A stretch of 64,000 nt of DNA from an uncultured Bacteroidales bacterium (GTDB lineage Bacteria; Bacteroidota; Bacteroidia; Bacteroidales; Bacteroidaceae). The stretch is taken from contig CADCHQ010000010.1 in NCBI GenBank assembly GCA_902801325.1, positions 1 through 64,000 of the forward strand, given 5' to 3'. Positions 1 through 8,630 of the stretch are shown in pieces (positions within the stretch are counted from its first letter, which is position 1; every line of letters begins with the position of its first letter). The notes under the pieces were generated by a model. The model was not told where the DNA came from, did not search any database, and saw only the letters and a list, made by a program, of their open reading frames with translations. The translations under genes and the position numbers were made by a program.

Positions 1-233
1 CGCTTTTACTCTAGGAAAGCTACATTGCCAGAAAAAGACACCCCTAAGTATAATTGACATAACAGAATTAATTCATTGTACACTTGTGCCGTAGTTTAAG
101 AAAGTTAAAAACGTTAAATATTCGTCTTTTTTCCAATTCGTGGTATCTGCGCAGTCATTTTTCTACCGTTTAATTGGCAAATAGTTGATATAAAGTAATT
201 TGCAAATACCAGGACTGCAGCGGCCTGACCTCG

Positions 234-2651
234 GTGACCATCCCCAACGGCGTGACGAGCATCGGAAATAATCCATTTCCGGGTTGTAGTGAACTGGTAT
301 CCATCGTTGTGGAAAGCGGAAATACGAATTATGACTCACGAGACAACTGTAAAGCAATTATTGAAACAGCCTCTAATACACTAATAGCAGGATGCCAGAA
401 TACTATTATCCCCAATAGTGTGACAACGATTGGCAGTTCTGCGTTCGAGGGTTGCAGTGGCCTGACCAGCATCAACATTCCCTCAAGTGTGACAACGATT
501 GGCAGTTCTGCGTTCGAGGGTTGCAGTGGCCTGACCTCAGTGACCATCCCCAACAGCGTGACGAGAATAGGTGATTATGCTTTCTTTGACTGCAGGGGCC
601 TGACATCGGTGATCATCCCCGAGAGTGTGACCTTTATTGGAAATAATGCGTTCGCCTATTGCGGTGGTCTGACTTCCATAGCCATTCCCAACAGCGTGAC
701 GAGCATCGGAAACAATACGTTCTATTATTGCAGCCGCCTGACTTCCATAGCCATTCCCAACAGCGTGACGAGCATCGGAGAAGGTACGTTCGACTACTGC
801 AGCCGCCTGACATCCGTAACTGTTGATATAGAAACGCCTTTATCTATTAGTTCTGACGTTTTCTCCAACCGCGCCAATGCCACACTCTATGTTCCTGCAG
901 GTAGCAAAGCAGCATACGAGGCCGCAAATTACTGGAAGGAGTTCAAGGAAATCATAGAGATGGAAGCCATAGCATTTGCCGATGCTAATGTGAAGGCTAT
1001 CTGTGTTGCTAATTGGGACACCAACGAAGATGGAGAACTGAGTGAGGCTGAGGCAGCTACTGTGACAGACCTTGGAACTGCCTTTAAGGGCAATACGGAG
1101 ATTACTTCATTCGACGAGTTGCAATACTTCACAGGACTGACGGAGATTCCAAGTCAGGCTTTTATGGGATGTAGTAACTTGACATCAGTTGTCATCCCCG
1201 ACAACATTACGCAGATAGGATATTCTGCCTTCGACGATTGCTATGCGTTAGCGTCCATTAACCTTCCCTCAACCATCACCTTCATTGACGGAGCGGCCTT
1301 CAGCGACTGCCGTAGTCTGACAAGTATTACCTTGCCCGAAGGTATTCCAAGTATTGGCGATTGGTTCTTCGACAACTGTACGGGACTGACGGAAATCGTT
1401 ATTCCAAGTAGTGTGACAACAATAGGCCAACATGCGTTTCAGGGTTGTACCGGCCTGACTTCCATCGTCATACCAGAGAATGTGATATCTATTAGTGGAA
1501 GTACGTTCAATGGCTGTAGTGGTCTGACATCCGTCACCATACCCGAGAGCGTGGCATCGATAGGTGGTTATGCCTTCTACGGCTGCGAAAACTTGACTTC
1601 TGTTTCCCTGCCTGGCAGTGTTGGCACGATAGGAGAGCGTGCTTTCCAGAACTGTAAGAATTTGGAATCGATAAATATCCCCGATGGTATCACGGAAATT
1701 AAAGGCTATACCTTCTGCGGTTGTGGTTCACTGAAGTCGATAGAGATTCCCGAGAGCGTGACAAGCATTGGAGAATTGGCTTTCTATGCATGTGATAATC
1801 TTGTTTTCGTATCGGTTAAGAATGTTAATCCTGTAGCCATTATAGAAGATGTCTTCTCCACTCGCGCCAATGCTTTGCTCTATATTCCTGCCGGAAGTAA
1901 GGCCGCTTATGAGGCGGCTGACTATTGGAAGGACTTCAAGAGAATCTTAGAAATGGCTGTGATTGACAACGAAGAAACCTACTACATACAGAATGTAGAA
2001 ACGGGTCTGTTCTTAGGTGCAGGCAATGCCTGGGGTACACACGCTGTGCTGAAAAATGAGGGCTTGCCTGTGAAGTTCACTCTGTTGCCCGATGGCAGTT
2101 ATACAATTTATTTCTTGGAGGGAAGCCAGCACGATCAGCTGCTGTTCCGTGATAATGAGAGTAATGTCTATGTCGACTATAATTCCACTTCTTCAAACAC
2201 CCCTAGATGGTGTAAGTACTGGACCATTACTACCACCGGCGAGGAAGGAAACTACTACATTCAGTCGCTCATCACCGACAGCCGTTATGGACAGAAGGTT
2301 TATCCCGGCACATACCTAGGCAACAACCCAACGAAGGAAGCCTATGACCAGGATGGAAACGCCCTCGGTGTTTATAACGATGTTGATGGTAACATCCTCG
2401 ATATAGAAGGAATGAATGTCACATGGTGGTTAGTTCCTGAAGGTGCTGTTACCCATCCCGGCGACATAAATGCTGACAACCAAGTCTCCATTGCCGACGT
2501 GACAGCCCTCGTAAACATTATTCTCGGCAAGGATAACATGCAACCCTACCAGTATGACCACGATGCCGCCGATGTGAACAACGATGGCAGTATCTCCATT
2601 GCCGACGTCACTACACTGGTGAATAAGATCCTAGGTAAACCTACTAATTAA
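234..2651 (+). CDS. BspA-like leucine-rich-repeat protein with dockerin-like C-terminus, 5'-truncated
   Basis: Probable cell-surface LRR protein, 805 aa from a GTG. Two blocks of BspA/TpLRR repeats (period 23 codons; motif CSGLTSVTIPNSVTSIG) lie at about residues 1-240 and 300-570. They flank an EF-hand-like segment starting FADANVKAICVANWDT, which also occurs in the BspA protein at 43275-48527. Residues about 580-730 look like a ricin-type lectin module. Two dockerin-like repeats ([19 protein letters not shown] and ADVNNDGSISIADVTTLVN) end the protein. The frame is open back only to 189, begins in the middle of an LRR unit, and has no signal peptide, so the 5' end seems lost or the copy is a silent repeat reservoir. 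Exact 51-bp repeats at 417-467 and 486-536 show recent duplication. Family call is firm; expression is doubtful. Confidence 0.8.
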   Translation: MTIPNGVTSIGNNPFPGCSELVSIVVESGNTNYDSRDNCKAIIETASNTLIAGCQNTIIPNSVTTIGSSAFEGCSGLTSINIPSSVTTIGSSAFEGCSGLTSVTIPNSVTRIGDYAFFDCRGLTSVIIPESVTFIGNNAFAYCGGLTSIAIPNSVTSIGNNTFYYCSRLTSIAIPNSVTSIGEGTFDYCSRLTSVTVDIETPLSISSDVFSNRANATLYVPAGSKAAYEAANYWKEFKEIIEMEAIAFADANVKAICVANWDTNEDGELSEAEAATVTDLGTAFKGNTEITSFDELQYFTGLTEIPSQAFMGCSNLTSVVIPDNITQIGYSAFDDCYALASINLPSTITFIDGAAFSDCRSLTSITLPEGIPSIGDWFFDNCTGLTEIVIPSSVTTIGQHAFQGCTGLTSIVIPENVISISGSTFNGCSGLTSVTIPESVASIGGYAFYGCENLTSVSLPGSVGTIGERAFQNCKNLESINIPDGITEIKGYTFCGCGSLKSIEIPESVTSIGELAFYACDNLVFVSVKNVNPVAIIEDVFSTRANALLYIPAGSKAAYEAADYWKDFKRILEMAVIDNEETYYIQNVETGLFLGAGNAWGTHAVLKNEGLPVKFTLLPDGSYTIYFLEGSQHDQLLFRDNESNVYVDYNSTSSNTPRWCKYWTITTTGEEGNYYIQSLITDSRYGQKVYPGTYLGNNPTKEAYDQDGNALGVYNDVDGNILDIEGMNVTWWLVPEGAVTHPGDINADNQVSIADVTALVNIILGKDNMQPYQYDHDAADVNNDGSISIADVTTLVNKILGKPTN

Positions 2652-2677
2652 GAATTAAGAGTTAAGAATTAAGAAAT
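2648..2677 (+). repeat. Heptameric tandem repeat (AATTAAG)n
   Basis: Four near-identical heptamers of the type AATTAAG / AGTTAAG lie directly after the BspA stop codon and before its terminator. The same period-7 style recurs in many spacers of this window. Confidence 0.75.
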
Positions 2678-2679
2678 AG

Positions 2680-2708
2680 GCGCTTGCAGCATGCTGCAGG
2701 CGCTTTTT
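2680..2708 (+). terminator. Rho-independent terminator after the BspA-like gene
   Basis: An almost perfect 24-nt palindrome (GCGCTTGCAGC facing GCTGCAGGCGC) is followed by TTTTT, 29 bases after the stop codon. Confidence 0.8.
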
Positions 2709-2979
2709 ATGTGGAGGAATTTTTCCTTGACATCCCGAGAGACAAGTGGTGCTGGGCTGAGAATTCAGCCGAGCCGAAATCTCGGCCGGGCTCAATTTTG
2801 ACCTTTGGTCGAGTCTGCTTACGTTGACCTTCTTGCTCCGGCTTCGCTAGGCAAGCGTTTGCCTCCGTCGCTACGCTCCCCAATGCTAACGCCCCGCTCG
2901 GCACTTGTGACGCTTGATTCATTCAAGAACTTGCATTGCCTGTGTCGCCGAGCGGACATTCGTCGAAAATAGGATGCAC
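2709..2979. other. Intergenic region with small hairpins, no gene seen
   Basis: About 270 bases without a plausible gene. Two adjacent short hairpins sit at about 2754-2790 (GGCTGA-GAAT-TCAGCC, then GCCGA-AATC-TCGGC). The remainder is moderately GC-rich and shows only short shadow frames. Confidence 0.5.
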
Positions 2980-3123
2980 CTCGGCAATACGACAAATAAA
3001 GAATAGAAGTGCTTTGCACTTAGGCTTTCAGCCTTTCATTATAACATCATAGCAAAAACATGTGAACACGTTTTCGCTTTATGTTGCCATAATTTTCTAT
3101 TCTTTATTTGGTATTGCGCTCGG
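2980..3123. repeat. Imperfect inverted repeat enclosing about 90 bp, beside a promoter
   Basis: The left arm (2980-3006) and right arm (3097-3123) are about 27 bp each. They share a perfect 14-bp half (CTATTCTTTATTTG on the right arm) and a related second half. Between them lie two small hairpins (AAGTGC-TTT-GCACTT and AGGCT-TTC-AGCCT, about 3007-3034). The right arm contains the -33 box of the next gene's promoter. A similar arrangement occurs at 29157-29302. Confidence 0.65.
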
Positions 3124-3138
3124 TTTTCGCTATCTTTG
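3107..3138 (+). promoter_or_regulatory. Bacteroidetes-type promoter of the fucose locus
   Basis: TTTG (3107-3110), a 20-base gap, then TATCTTTG (3131-3138). This matches the Bacteroidetes consensus. It lies 23 bases before the ATG at 3162, so any start further upstream would be untranscribed. Confidence 0.8.
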
Positions 3139-3161
3139 TTCGTCATTATAATATAAATACT

Positions 3162-4109
3162 ATGGAAAAGAGACAATTAGGGAAGACTGGACTGATGGTT
3201 TCGCCCCTGAGCTTCGGAGCTTCGTCGCTGGGAGGCGTGTTTCATGATATCGACGAGGGTAGGGCCATAGAGGCCGTGTTTACGGCTATTGAGGGCGGTA
3301 TGAACCTCATCGACGTTTCGCCTTACTACGGACACTACAAGGCCGAGACGGTGCTGGGAAAGGCTCTACGACAGATTCCGCGCGACAAGTACATCCTCTC
3401 CACCAAGGTGGGCCGCTATGGCAAGGATGGCGTGAACACGTGGGACTATAGCGGCCGTCGGGCACAGGAAAGCGTAGGCGAGAGCATGGAGCGACTGGGT
3501 GTGGAGCACATCGACCTGATACACGTCCACGACATCGAGTTCCAGGCCTCTCTGCCCGGAGGACTGCAGAAGGTGGCAGAGGAGACCCTGCCCGCACTGG
3601 TGGAACTGAAGGAACGGGGACTGGTGAGCCACGTGGGTATCACGGACTTGCAGATCGACAACCTGCGTTGGGTCATAGACCACACGCCCGAGGGAATGGT
3701 GGAGACGGTGCTCAATTTCTGTCACTATTGCCTGTGCGATGAGGCGCTGGCCGACCATCTCGACTACTTCGACCAGCACGGCATAGGACTCATCAATGCC
3801 TCGCCCCTCAGCATGGGACTCCTCTCGAGTCGTGGCGCTCCAGCTTGGCATCCTGCTCCTAAGGAACTGGCCGATGCTTGCCGAAGGGCCACAGAACATT
3901 GTGCCCAGAAGGGTTATCCCATCGAGAAACTGGCCATGCAGTATGCCGTGAGCAATCCTCGCATTCCCACAACCCTCTTCTCTTCGGCCAATCCCGACAA
4001 CGTGAAGCGCAATCTGGCTTATGTCGAAGAACCCATCGACTGGCAGTTGGTGCGTGAGGTGCAGGACATCATCGGTCCCGCCATGCGGTTGACGTGGGGG
4101 AATACCTAG
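3162..4109 (+). CDS. Aldo/keto reductase, probable L-fucose (aldose) dehydrogenase
   Basis: Cytoplasmic NAD(P)-dependent oxidoreductase of the aldo/keto reductase family, 315 aa, close in type to aldose 1-dehydrogenases that oxidise L-fucose or D-galactose to the lactone. The tetrad is visible as Asp51, Tyr56, Lys82 and His123 (motifs NLIDVSPYYG, STKVGRYG, LIHVHD). The start at 3162 is chosen because a good promoter ends at 3138; the longer frame from 3108 would begin inside that promoter. First gene of the fucose cluster. A reverse-oriented palindromic arm begins at the base after its stop. The substrate is inferred from the neighbouring lactonase-like, fucI and fucP genes. Confidence 0.85.
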   Translation: MEKRQLGKTGLMVSPLSFGASSLGGVFHDIDEGRAIEAVFTAIEGGMNLIDVSPYYGHYKAETVLGKALRQIPRDKYILSTKVGRYGKDGVNTWDYSGRRAQESVGESMERLGVEHIDLIHVHDIEFQASLPGGLQKVAEETLPALVELKERGLVSHVGITDLQIDNLRWVIDHTPEGMVETVLNFCHYCLCDEALADHLDYFDQHGIGLINASPLSMGLLSSRGAPAWHPAPKELADACRRATEHCAQKGYPIEKLAMQYAVSNPRIPTTLFSSANPDNVKRNLAYVEEPIDWQLVREVQDIIGPAMRLTWGNT

Positions 4110-4272
4110 GGGGACTCTCCCCCCGCCCTCCCTGTTAAGGAGGGAGCGGATAGGTGACAAGAATGGTGTAAATATTTAAAATGCAGATGAACACATCCAG
4201 TCATAACCACTCTACCCCCTCTGTTAAGGAGGAAGCGGATACGTGACAAGAATGGTGTAAATAATTAAAATG
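4110..4272. repeat. Duplicated palindromic arm plus core (BIME-like unit, part 1)
   Basis: A reverse arm at 4110-4150 (GACTCTCCCCCC, then GCCCTCCCT facing AGGAGGGAG) follows the AKR stop immediately. The downstream block from about 4131 to 4182 is repeated at about 4222-4272: both hold GTTAAGGAGG, then GTGACAAGAATGGTGTAAAT, then an ATG. The segment 4187-4210 also matches the start of the amidohydrolase gene (ATGAA-ACATCCAGTCATAACCA) at 4632. The pattern suggests that the DUF559 gene entered here with a duplication of the unit. The matching forward arm is at 4660-4694. Confidence 0.75.
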
Positions 4273-4635
4273 GATTATAGAACTGCTTCACCAGATAGAT
4301 ATGCACTTCTGAAGGATTTTGCAAGAGAGAACCGGCGTAACATGACACTTGCAGAGTCTGTTCTATGGGATGAACTACGTACGTTAGACGTTGGGACTCG
4401 ATTTAATAGACAACATGTTATTGGTGATTATATCGTGGATTTCGTGTTACAAAGTGAAGGACTTGTCATAGAAGTGGATGGTGGCTATCATGCAGAACGA
4501 CAGCAGCAAGAGGACGATGCAGTTCGAGAACAGGAGTTAGAACGAATGGGATTTCACGTCATGCGTTTTACAAATGAGGAAGTCCTGTACGATACCGAGA
4601 ATGTAATATCTCAAATAGAATCATACTTTAGATGA
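4270..4635 (+). CDS. DUF559 domain protein (very-short-patch-repair/PD-(D/E)XK-like)
   Basis: Small protein of 121 aa with the DUF559 fold, related to Vsr-like and type II restriction-like nucleases. The core reads TRFNRQHVIGDYIVDF, then VIEVDGGYH, giving the expected Asp and Glu-x-Asp of the nuclease site, followed by a C-terminal RFTNEEVL motif. It probably acts on nucleic acid, but the true role of stand-alone DUF559 proteins is not settled. The coding sequence is clearly more AT-rich than the fucose genes around it. Its upstream flank duplicates the start region of the next gene, and its stop overlaps the next start (ATGA). These are signs of insertion into the fucose operon. No methylase or other defence gene is adjacent. 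Confidence 0.8.
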   Translation: MDYRTASPDRYALLKDFARENRRNMTLAESVLWDELRTLDVGTRFNRQHVIGDYIVDFVLQSEGLVIEVDGGYHAERQQQEDDAVREQELERMGFHVMRFTNEEVLYDTENVISQIESYFR

Positions 4636-5606
4636 AAACATCCAGTCATAACCATTCTGCTCCCTCCCTAACAGGGAGGGCGGGGGGTGAGTCTCCTTTT
4701 ATAATCGACGCCCACTCCCACTTATGGCTTCGGCAAGACACTACGGTCAACGGGATGGCCATACGGACACTGCAACCCAACGGCAGTCGCAGTGAGTTCT
4801 TTGGCGAAGAAAGACAGATGTTGCCACCCTTCATGACCGACGGACGAAACACGGCAGAGGTGTTCCTGAGTAATATGGATTATGCCCAGGTAAGTGCCGC
4901 TGTGGTGGTGCAGGAAGTCATCGACGGCAACCAGAATGCCTATCTCACAGAGGTGCAAAGGAACTATCCCGACCGCTTCTTCTGCATGGGTATGGCGTGG
5001 AACCTCAGTGAGGCACAGGCTGTCTCCGGCGCAGGACTGAAGGGCATAGCCTTCCCAGGACACCGCATGCGGGAGTCGCTGTTGACCCTCATGCCTGTGT
5101 TCAAGATGATGGAAGAGCGTGGAATGATCGTCTCCATGTGCCTGGCCGATGGCGACAGACAGACTGCCGAGTTGCGCGAAGTCATCGCGGAGTGTCCACG
5201 CCTGAAGATAGCCATTGGGCATCTGGGAATGGCCGACCAACCGCAGTCGCCACCTTGGGAGAACGAATACTGGCGACAGGAGATCATGCTGGCACGCAAC
5301 GAAAACGTGATGGTGGAGTCGGGAGGCATCACGTGGCTCTACAACCCCGAGTTCTATCCCTATCCGTCGGCCATTCGTGCCATCCGTGAAGCCGCCGACC
5401 TCGTGGGATGGGACAAACTGATGTGGGGTAGCGACTATCCGCGCACTATCACAGCCATCACCTATCGCATGTCATACGACTTCGTCACAAAGTCGAAGGA
5501 ACTCACGGAGGAGGAGAAAGCTCTATTCCTGGGCGAGAATGCCCGTCGCTTCTATGGCTTCAGAAATTTAATAGAATTACCATACATTAAAAATATGTCA
5601 GAATAA
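4632..5606 (+). CDS. Amidohydrolase-family protein, probable L-fuconolactonase
   Basis: Metal-dependent TIM-barrel hydrolase of the amidohydrolase_2 family, 324 aa, similar in type to sugar lactonases that open L-fucono-1,5-lactone. Metal ligands are visible as His28 and His30 (DAHSHLW), a later histidine (IAIGHLGM) and the aspartate in MWGSDYPR. Residues 10-21 (APSLTGRAGGES) are encoded by the forward palindromic arm at 4660-4694 and look extra to the family, whose domain should begin near Ile24. The stop overlaps the following ADH start by one base (TAATG), so translation is probably coupled. The lactonase role is inferred from family and operon. Confidence 0.8.
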   Translation: MKTSSHNHSAPSLTGRAGGESPFIIDAHSHLWLRQDTTVNGMAIRTLQPNGSRSEFFGEERQMLPPFMTDGRNTAEVFLSNMDYAQVSAAVVVQEVIDGNQNAYLTEVQRNYPDRFFCMGMAWNLSEAQAVSGAGLKGIAFPGHRMRESLLTLMPVFKMMEERGMIVSMCLADGDRQTAELREVIAECPRLKIAIGHLGMADQPQSPPWENEYWRQEIMLARNENVMVESGGITWLYNPEFYPYPSAIRAIREAADLVGWDKLMWGSDYPRTITAITYRMSYDFVTKSKELTEEEKALFLGENARRFYGFRNLIELPYIKNMSE

Positions 5607-6628
5607 TGAAAGCAATAAAGATTTCTGCCGAAAGGCAAATGCAAGTTGTCGAGATTGAAGAAAGTGCCCCCAAGGCTGGTGAGGTGAAGTTGCGCTTGTG
5701 CTATGTGGGCTTTTGTGGCTCCGACCTGAGCACCTATCTGGGCAAGAATCCTATGGTGAAGATGCCCGTCATCCCCGGTCACGAGGTGGGTGCTGTCATT
5801 GAGGAACTGGGCGAAGGAGTGCCTCCCGTGTTGCAGGTGGGAATGAACGTTACCGTGAATCCCTACACGAATTGCGGTCGTTGTGCTTCGTGTCGGAATG
5901 GCCGACCCAATGCCTGCGAGCATAACGAGACGCTGGGCGTTCAGCGCAACGGTTCGATGCGTGAGACCATCTGCCTGCCTTGGGAGAAGGTGATACCCGC
6001 CATTCATCTTTCGCCAAAGGAGACGGCTTTGGTGGAACCGATGAGTGTGGGCTTCCACGCTGTCTCTCGTGCACAAGTGACTGATGCCGACGTGGTTATG
6101 GTCATTGGTTGCGGTATGGTGGGCATGGGTGCCATCGTTCGTTCCGTATTGCGTGGTGCCGTAGTGGTTGCTGCAGACCTCGATGACGACAAACTGGCTT
6201 TGGCTCGCCAGATGGGTGCCTCCTACGCCATCAACACTGCCACTGAGGACGTGCACGCCCGACTGCAGGAGATAACGCAAGGCTTTGGTCCTGATGTGGT
6301 CATCGAGGCAGTGGGTTGTGTTCCCACCTACCAGATGGCCATCAACGAAGTAGGCTTTGCCGGACGTGTGGTCTGCATCGGATATGCCAAGAGCGAGGTG
6401 TCGTTCCAGACGAAGCTGTTCGTACAGAAGGAACTCGACATTCGTGGTTCACGCAATGCTCTACCTGGCGATTTCCGTGCTGTCATCCGTTACTTGGAAC
6501 GTGGCACTTGTCCGACAGAGCGACTCATCAGTCGTGTCGTAAAGCCTGAAGATGCGGCAGAAGCCATGCAGGCATGGAGTGAGCAACCCGGTCGCGTGTT
6601 CCGCATCTTGGTGGACTTCAATCGTTAA
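5606..6628 (+). CDS. Zinc-dependent alcohol dehydrogenase (sorbitol/threonine dehydrogenase-like)
   Basis: Medium-chain dehydrogenase of 340 aa. The GroES-like catalytic domain has the zinc ligands in GFCGSD and GHEVG, and a structural zinc loop with four cysteines (CGRCASCRNGRPNAC). A Rossmann domain with motif VIGCGMVGMG follows. The family oxidises secondary alcohols on sugars or amino acids with NAD(P). In this operon it may act on a fucose-derived intermediate such as a 2-keto-3-deoxy acid, or on L-fuculose or lactaldehyde; the sequence alone does not decide. The start overlaps the stop of the lactonase-like gene by one base. fucI follows after 23 bases. Confidence 0.85.
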   Translation: MKAIKISAERQMQVVEIEESAPKAGEVKLRLCYVGFCGSDLSTYLGKNPMVKMPVIPGHEVGAVIEELGEGVPPVLQVGMNVTVNPYTNCGRCASCRNGRPNACEHNETLGVQRNGSMRETICLPWEKVIPAIHLSPKETALVEPMSVGFHAVSRAQVTDADVVMVIGCGMVGMGAIVRSVLRGAVVVAADLDDDKLALARQMGASYAINTATEDVHARLQEITQGFGPDVVIEAVGCVPTYQMAINEVGFAGRVVCIGYAKSEVSFQTKLFVQKELDIRGSRNALPGDFRAVIRYLERGTCPTERLISRVVKPEDAAEAMQAWSEQPGRVFRILVDFNR

Positions 6629-6651
6629 TCAAAACTTAAATCCGAATATCT

Positions 6652-8472
6652 ATGAAAAACTATCCGAAAATTGGAATTCGTCCAACCATCGACGGACGTC
6701 AGGGTGGCGTGCGTGAAAGTCTGGAAGAGAAGACAATGGCTCTGGCTAAAGCTGTAGCCGAGTTGATATCTTCAAATCTCCGTAATGGCGACGGAAGTCC
6801 CGTGGAGTGCGTGATAGCCGACGGAACTATCGGTCGTGTGGCCGAGAGTGCCGCGTGTGCCGAGAAGTTCGAGCGCGAAGGGGTGGGAAGTACCATCACA
6901 GTCACCTCATGCTGGTGCTACGGTTCTGAGACGATGGACATGAATCCCCACTATCCCAAGGCTGTATGGGGTTTCAATGGCACAGAACGTCCTGGAGCCG
7001 TCTATCTGGCCGCAGTGCTGGCCGCACATGCCCAGAAGGGATTGCCTGCCTTCGGCATCTATGGCCACGATGTGCAAGACCTCGACGACAACACCATTCC
7101 CGAAGATGTGGCAGAGAAGATTCTGCGCTTTGCTCGTGCCGCACAGGCTGTGGCTACGATGAAGGGCAAGAGCTATCTCTCGATGGGCAACACCTGCATG
7201 GGTATTGCAGGCAGTATCGTCGATGCCGACATGTTGCAGCACTACCTCGGAATGCGTACGGAATATGTGTCGTTGGTAGAAATCTTGCGTCGTGTGGACT
7301 TTGGCATTTACGACAAGGAAGAGTTCCAGAAGGCTATGCAGTGGGTAGAGAAGTATTGCAAGACCAATGAGGGTCACGACTACAACGAGGACCGTCCGCT
7401 CTTCCCAGGTACTCCCATGACCACTTTCAACGGAAAGGGTAAGGGTAAGAACCGCGAGGAGAAGGATCAGGACTGGGAGTTCACCGTGAAGACGATGATG
7501 ATTATCCGCGACCTCATGCACGGCAATCCTCGCCTGCTGGAGATGGGCTACAAGGAGGAGGCTCTGGGGCACAATGCCATCTTTGGCGGTGTGCAAGGCC
7601 AGCGTCAGTGGACCGACTACAAGCCCAACTTCGACTTCCCGGAATCCATGCTTTGTACCTCGTTCGACTGGAACGGTCCACGCGAGGCCGATGTCCTTGC
7701 CACAGAGAATGACTTCCTGAACGGAATGTCGATGCTCTTCGGTCACTTGATTACCAATCGAGGCGTGATGTTCTCGGACATTCGCACCTACTGGAGTCCA
7801 GATGCAGTGGAACGTGTAACAGGCAAGCGTCCGCAGGGATTGGCTGCAGGCGGTTTCATCCATCTTATTAATTCTGGTGCAACCACCCTCGATGCCACTG
7901 GTGCAATGACTGATGCCGAAGGCAATCCCACCATGAAGCCCCATTGGGAACTGACCGATGCCGATCAGGAAGCCTGTCTGAAGGCAACAAGTTGGATGCC
8001 TGCCGACCGCGATTACTTCCGTGGAGGAGGTTATTCGTCGCACTTCCTCTCGAAGGGCGGAATGCCCATGACCATGATGCGCATCAATATGGTGAAGGGA
8101 CTTGGTCCTGTGCTGCAGTTGGCAGAAGGATGGACCGTTGAACTCGATCCGGAAGTGAATGACATCCTCGACAAGCGAACCGACCCCACTTGGCCCACCA
8201 CTTGGTTTGTGCCTCGTCTGGACGCAAGCAAGGATTGCTTCAAGGACGTCTATTCCGTCATGAATTGCTGGGGTGCCAATCATGGTGCCATTGCCTACGG
8301 ACACATTGGTGCCGACATCATCACGCTGTGTTCCATCCTTCGAATTCCCGTGTCGATGCACAACATCAAGGACGAGGACATCTTCCGCCCGTCGGCATGG
8401 AATGCTTTCGGAATGGACAAGGAAGGTGCCGACTACAGGGCATGCCAGAACTTTGGACCGATGTATAAGTAA
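6652..8472 (+). CDS. fucI: L-fucose isomerase
   Basis: Cytoplasmic Mn-dependent isomerase converting L-fucose to L-fuculose, 606 aa against 591 in E. coli FucI. The start ([19 protein letters not shown]) is typical of the family. Three conserved blocks hold the expected metal ligands: ATENDFLNG (Glu), FSDIRTYW (Asp) and [13 protein letters not shown] (His). No fuculokinase or fuculose-phosphate aldolase is present nearby, although dehydrogenase and lactonase-type genes are. A reverse palindromic arm begins at the base after the TAA stop. Confidence 0.96.
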   Translation: MKNYPKIGIRPTIDGRQGGVRESLEEKTMALAKAVAELISSNLRNGDGSPVECVIADGTIGRVAESAACAEKFEREGVGSTITVTSCWCYGSETMDMNPHYPKAVWGFNGTERPGAVYLAAVLAAHAQKGLPAFGIYGHDVQDLDDNTIPEDVAEKILRFARAAQAVATMKGKSYLSMGNTCMGIAGSIVDADMLQHYLGMRTEYVSLVEILRRVDFGIYDKEEFQKAMQWVEKYCKTNEGHDYNEDRPLFPGTPMTTFNGKGKGKNREEKDQDWEFTVKTMMIIRDLMHGNPRLLEMGYKEEALGHNAIFGGVQGQRQWTDYKPNFDFPESMLCTSFDWNGPREADVLATENDFLNGMSMLFGHLITNRGVMFSDIRTYWSPDAVERVTGKRPQGLAAGGFIHLINSGATTLDATGAMTDAEGNPTMKPHWELTDADQEACLKATSWMPADRDYFRGGGYSSHFLSKGGMPMTMMRINMVKGLGPVLQLAEGWTVELDPEVNDILDKRTDPTWPTTWFVPRLDASKDCFKDVYSVMNCWGANHGAIAYGHIGADIITLCSILRIPVSMHNIKDEDIFRPSAWNAFGMDKEGADYRACQNFGPMYK

Positions 8473-8630
8473 GACCCTCCCCCGTCTCTTGTAGGGCGGG
8501 GGCGGTTACTTTGGAAGACTGAAACTTTATACCTTATTTTACTATTATGAATACATCAATGAACGATACATCTGTTCAAGTACAAACTACTCCCTCCCAA
8601 ACAGAGAGATCGAGGGGAGGGTCCCCCCTT
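8473..8630. repeat. BIME-like inverted pair: reverse arm, core with fucP start, forward arm
   Basis: The reverse arm at 8473-8505 (GACCCTCCCCCG then TAGGGCGGGGGCGG) starts right after the fucI stop. The core of about 84 bp is AT-rich and carries the fucP ATG at 8547. The forward arm at 8590-8630 (CTCCCTCCC, then GAGGGGAGGGTC) is translated as fucP residues 15-28. Confidence 0.75.

Noticed and set aside
2470..2648. Evidence for a cellulosome
   Set aside because: The repeats are dockerin-like, but no cohesin or scaffoldin is visible and the carriers are LRR and nuclease proteins.
4270..4635. Restriction-modification system based on the DUF559 gene
   Set aside because: No methyltransferase or specificity gene is nearby. 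A lone DUF559 protein does not support it.
6907..8361. Open frame of 484 codons antisense to fucI
   Set aside because: It is a shadow of fucI caused by GC-biased codons. The product has low-complexity His/Val-rich sequence with no family motif, and FucI on the other strand is certain.
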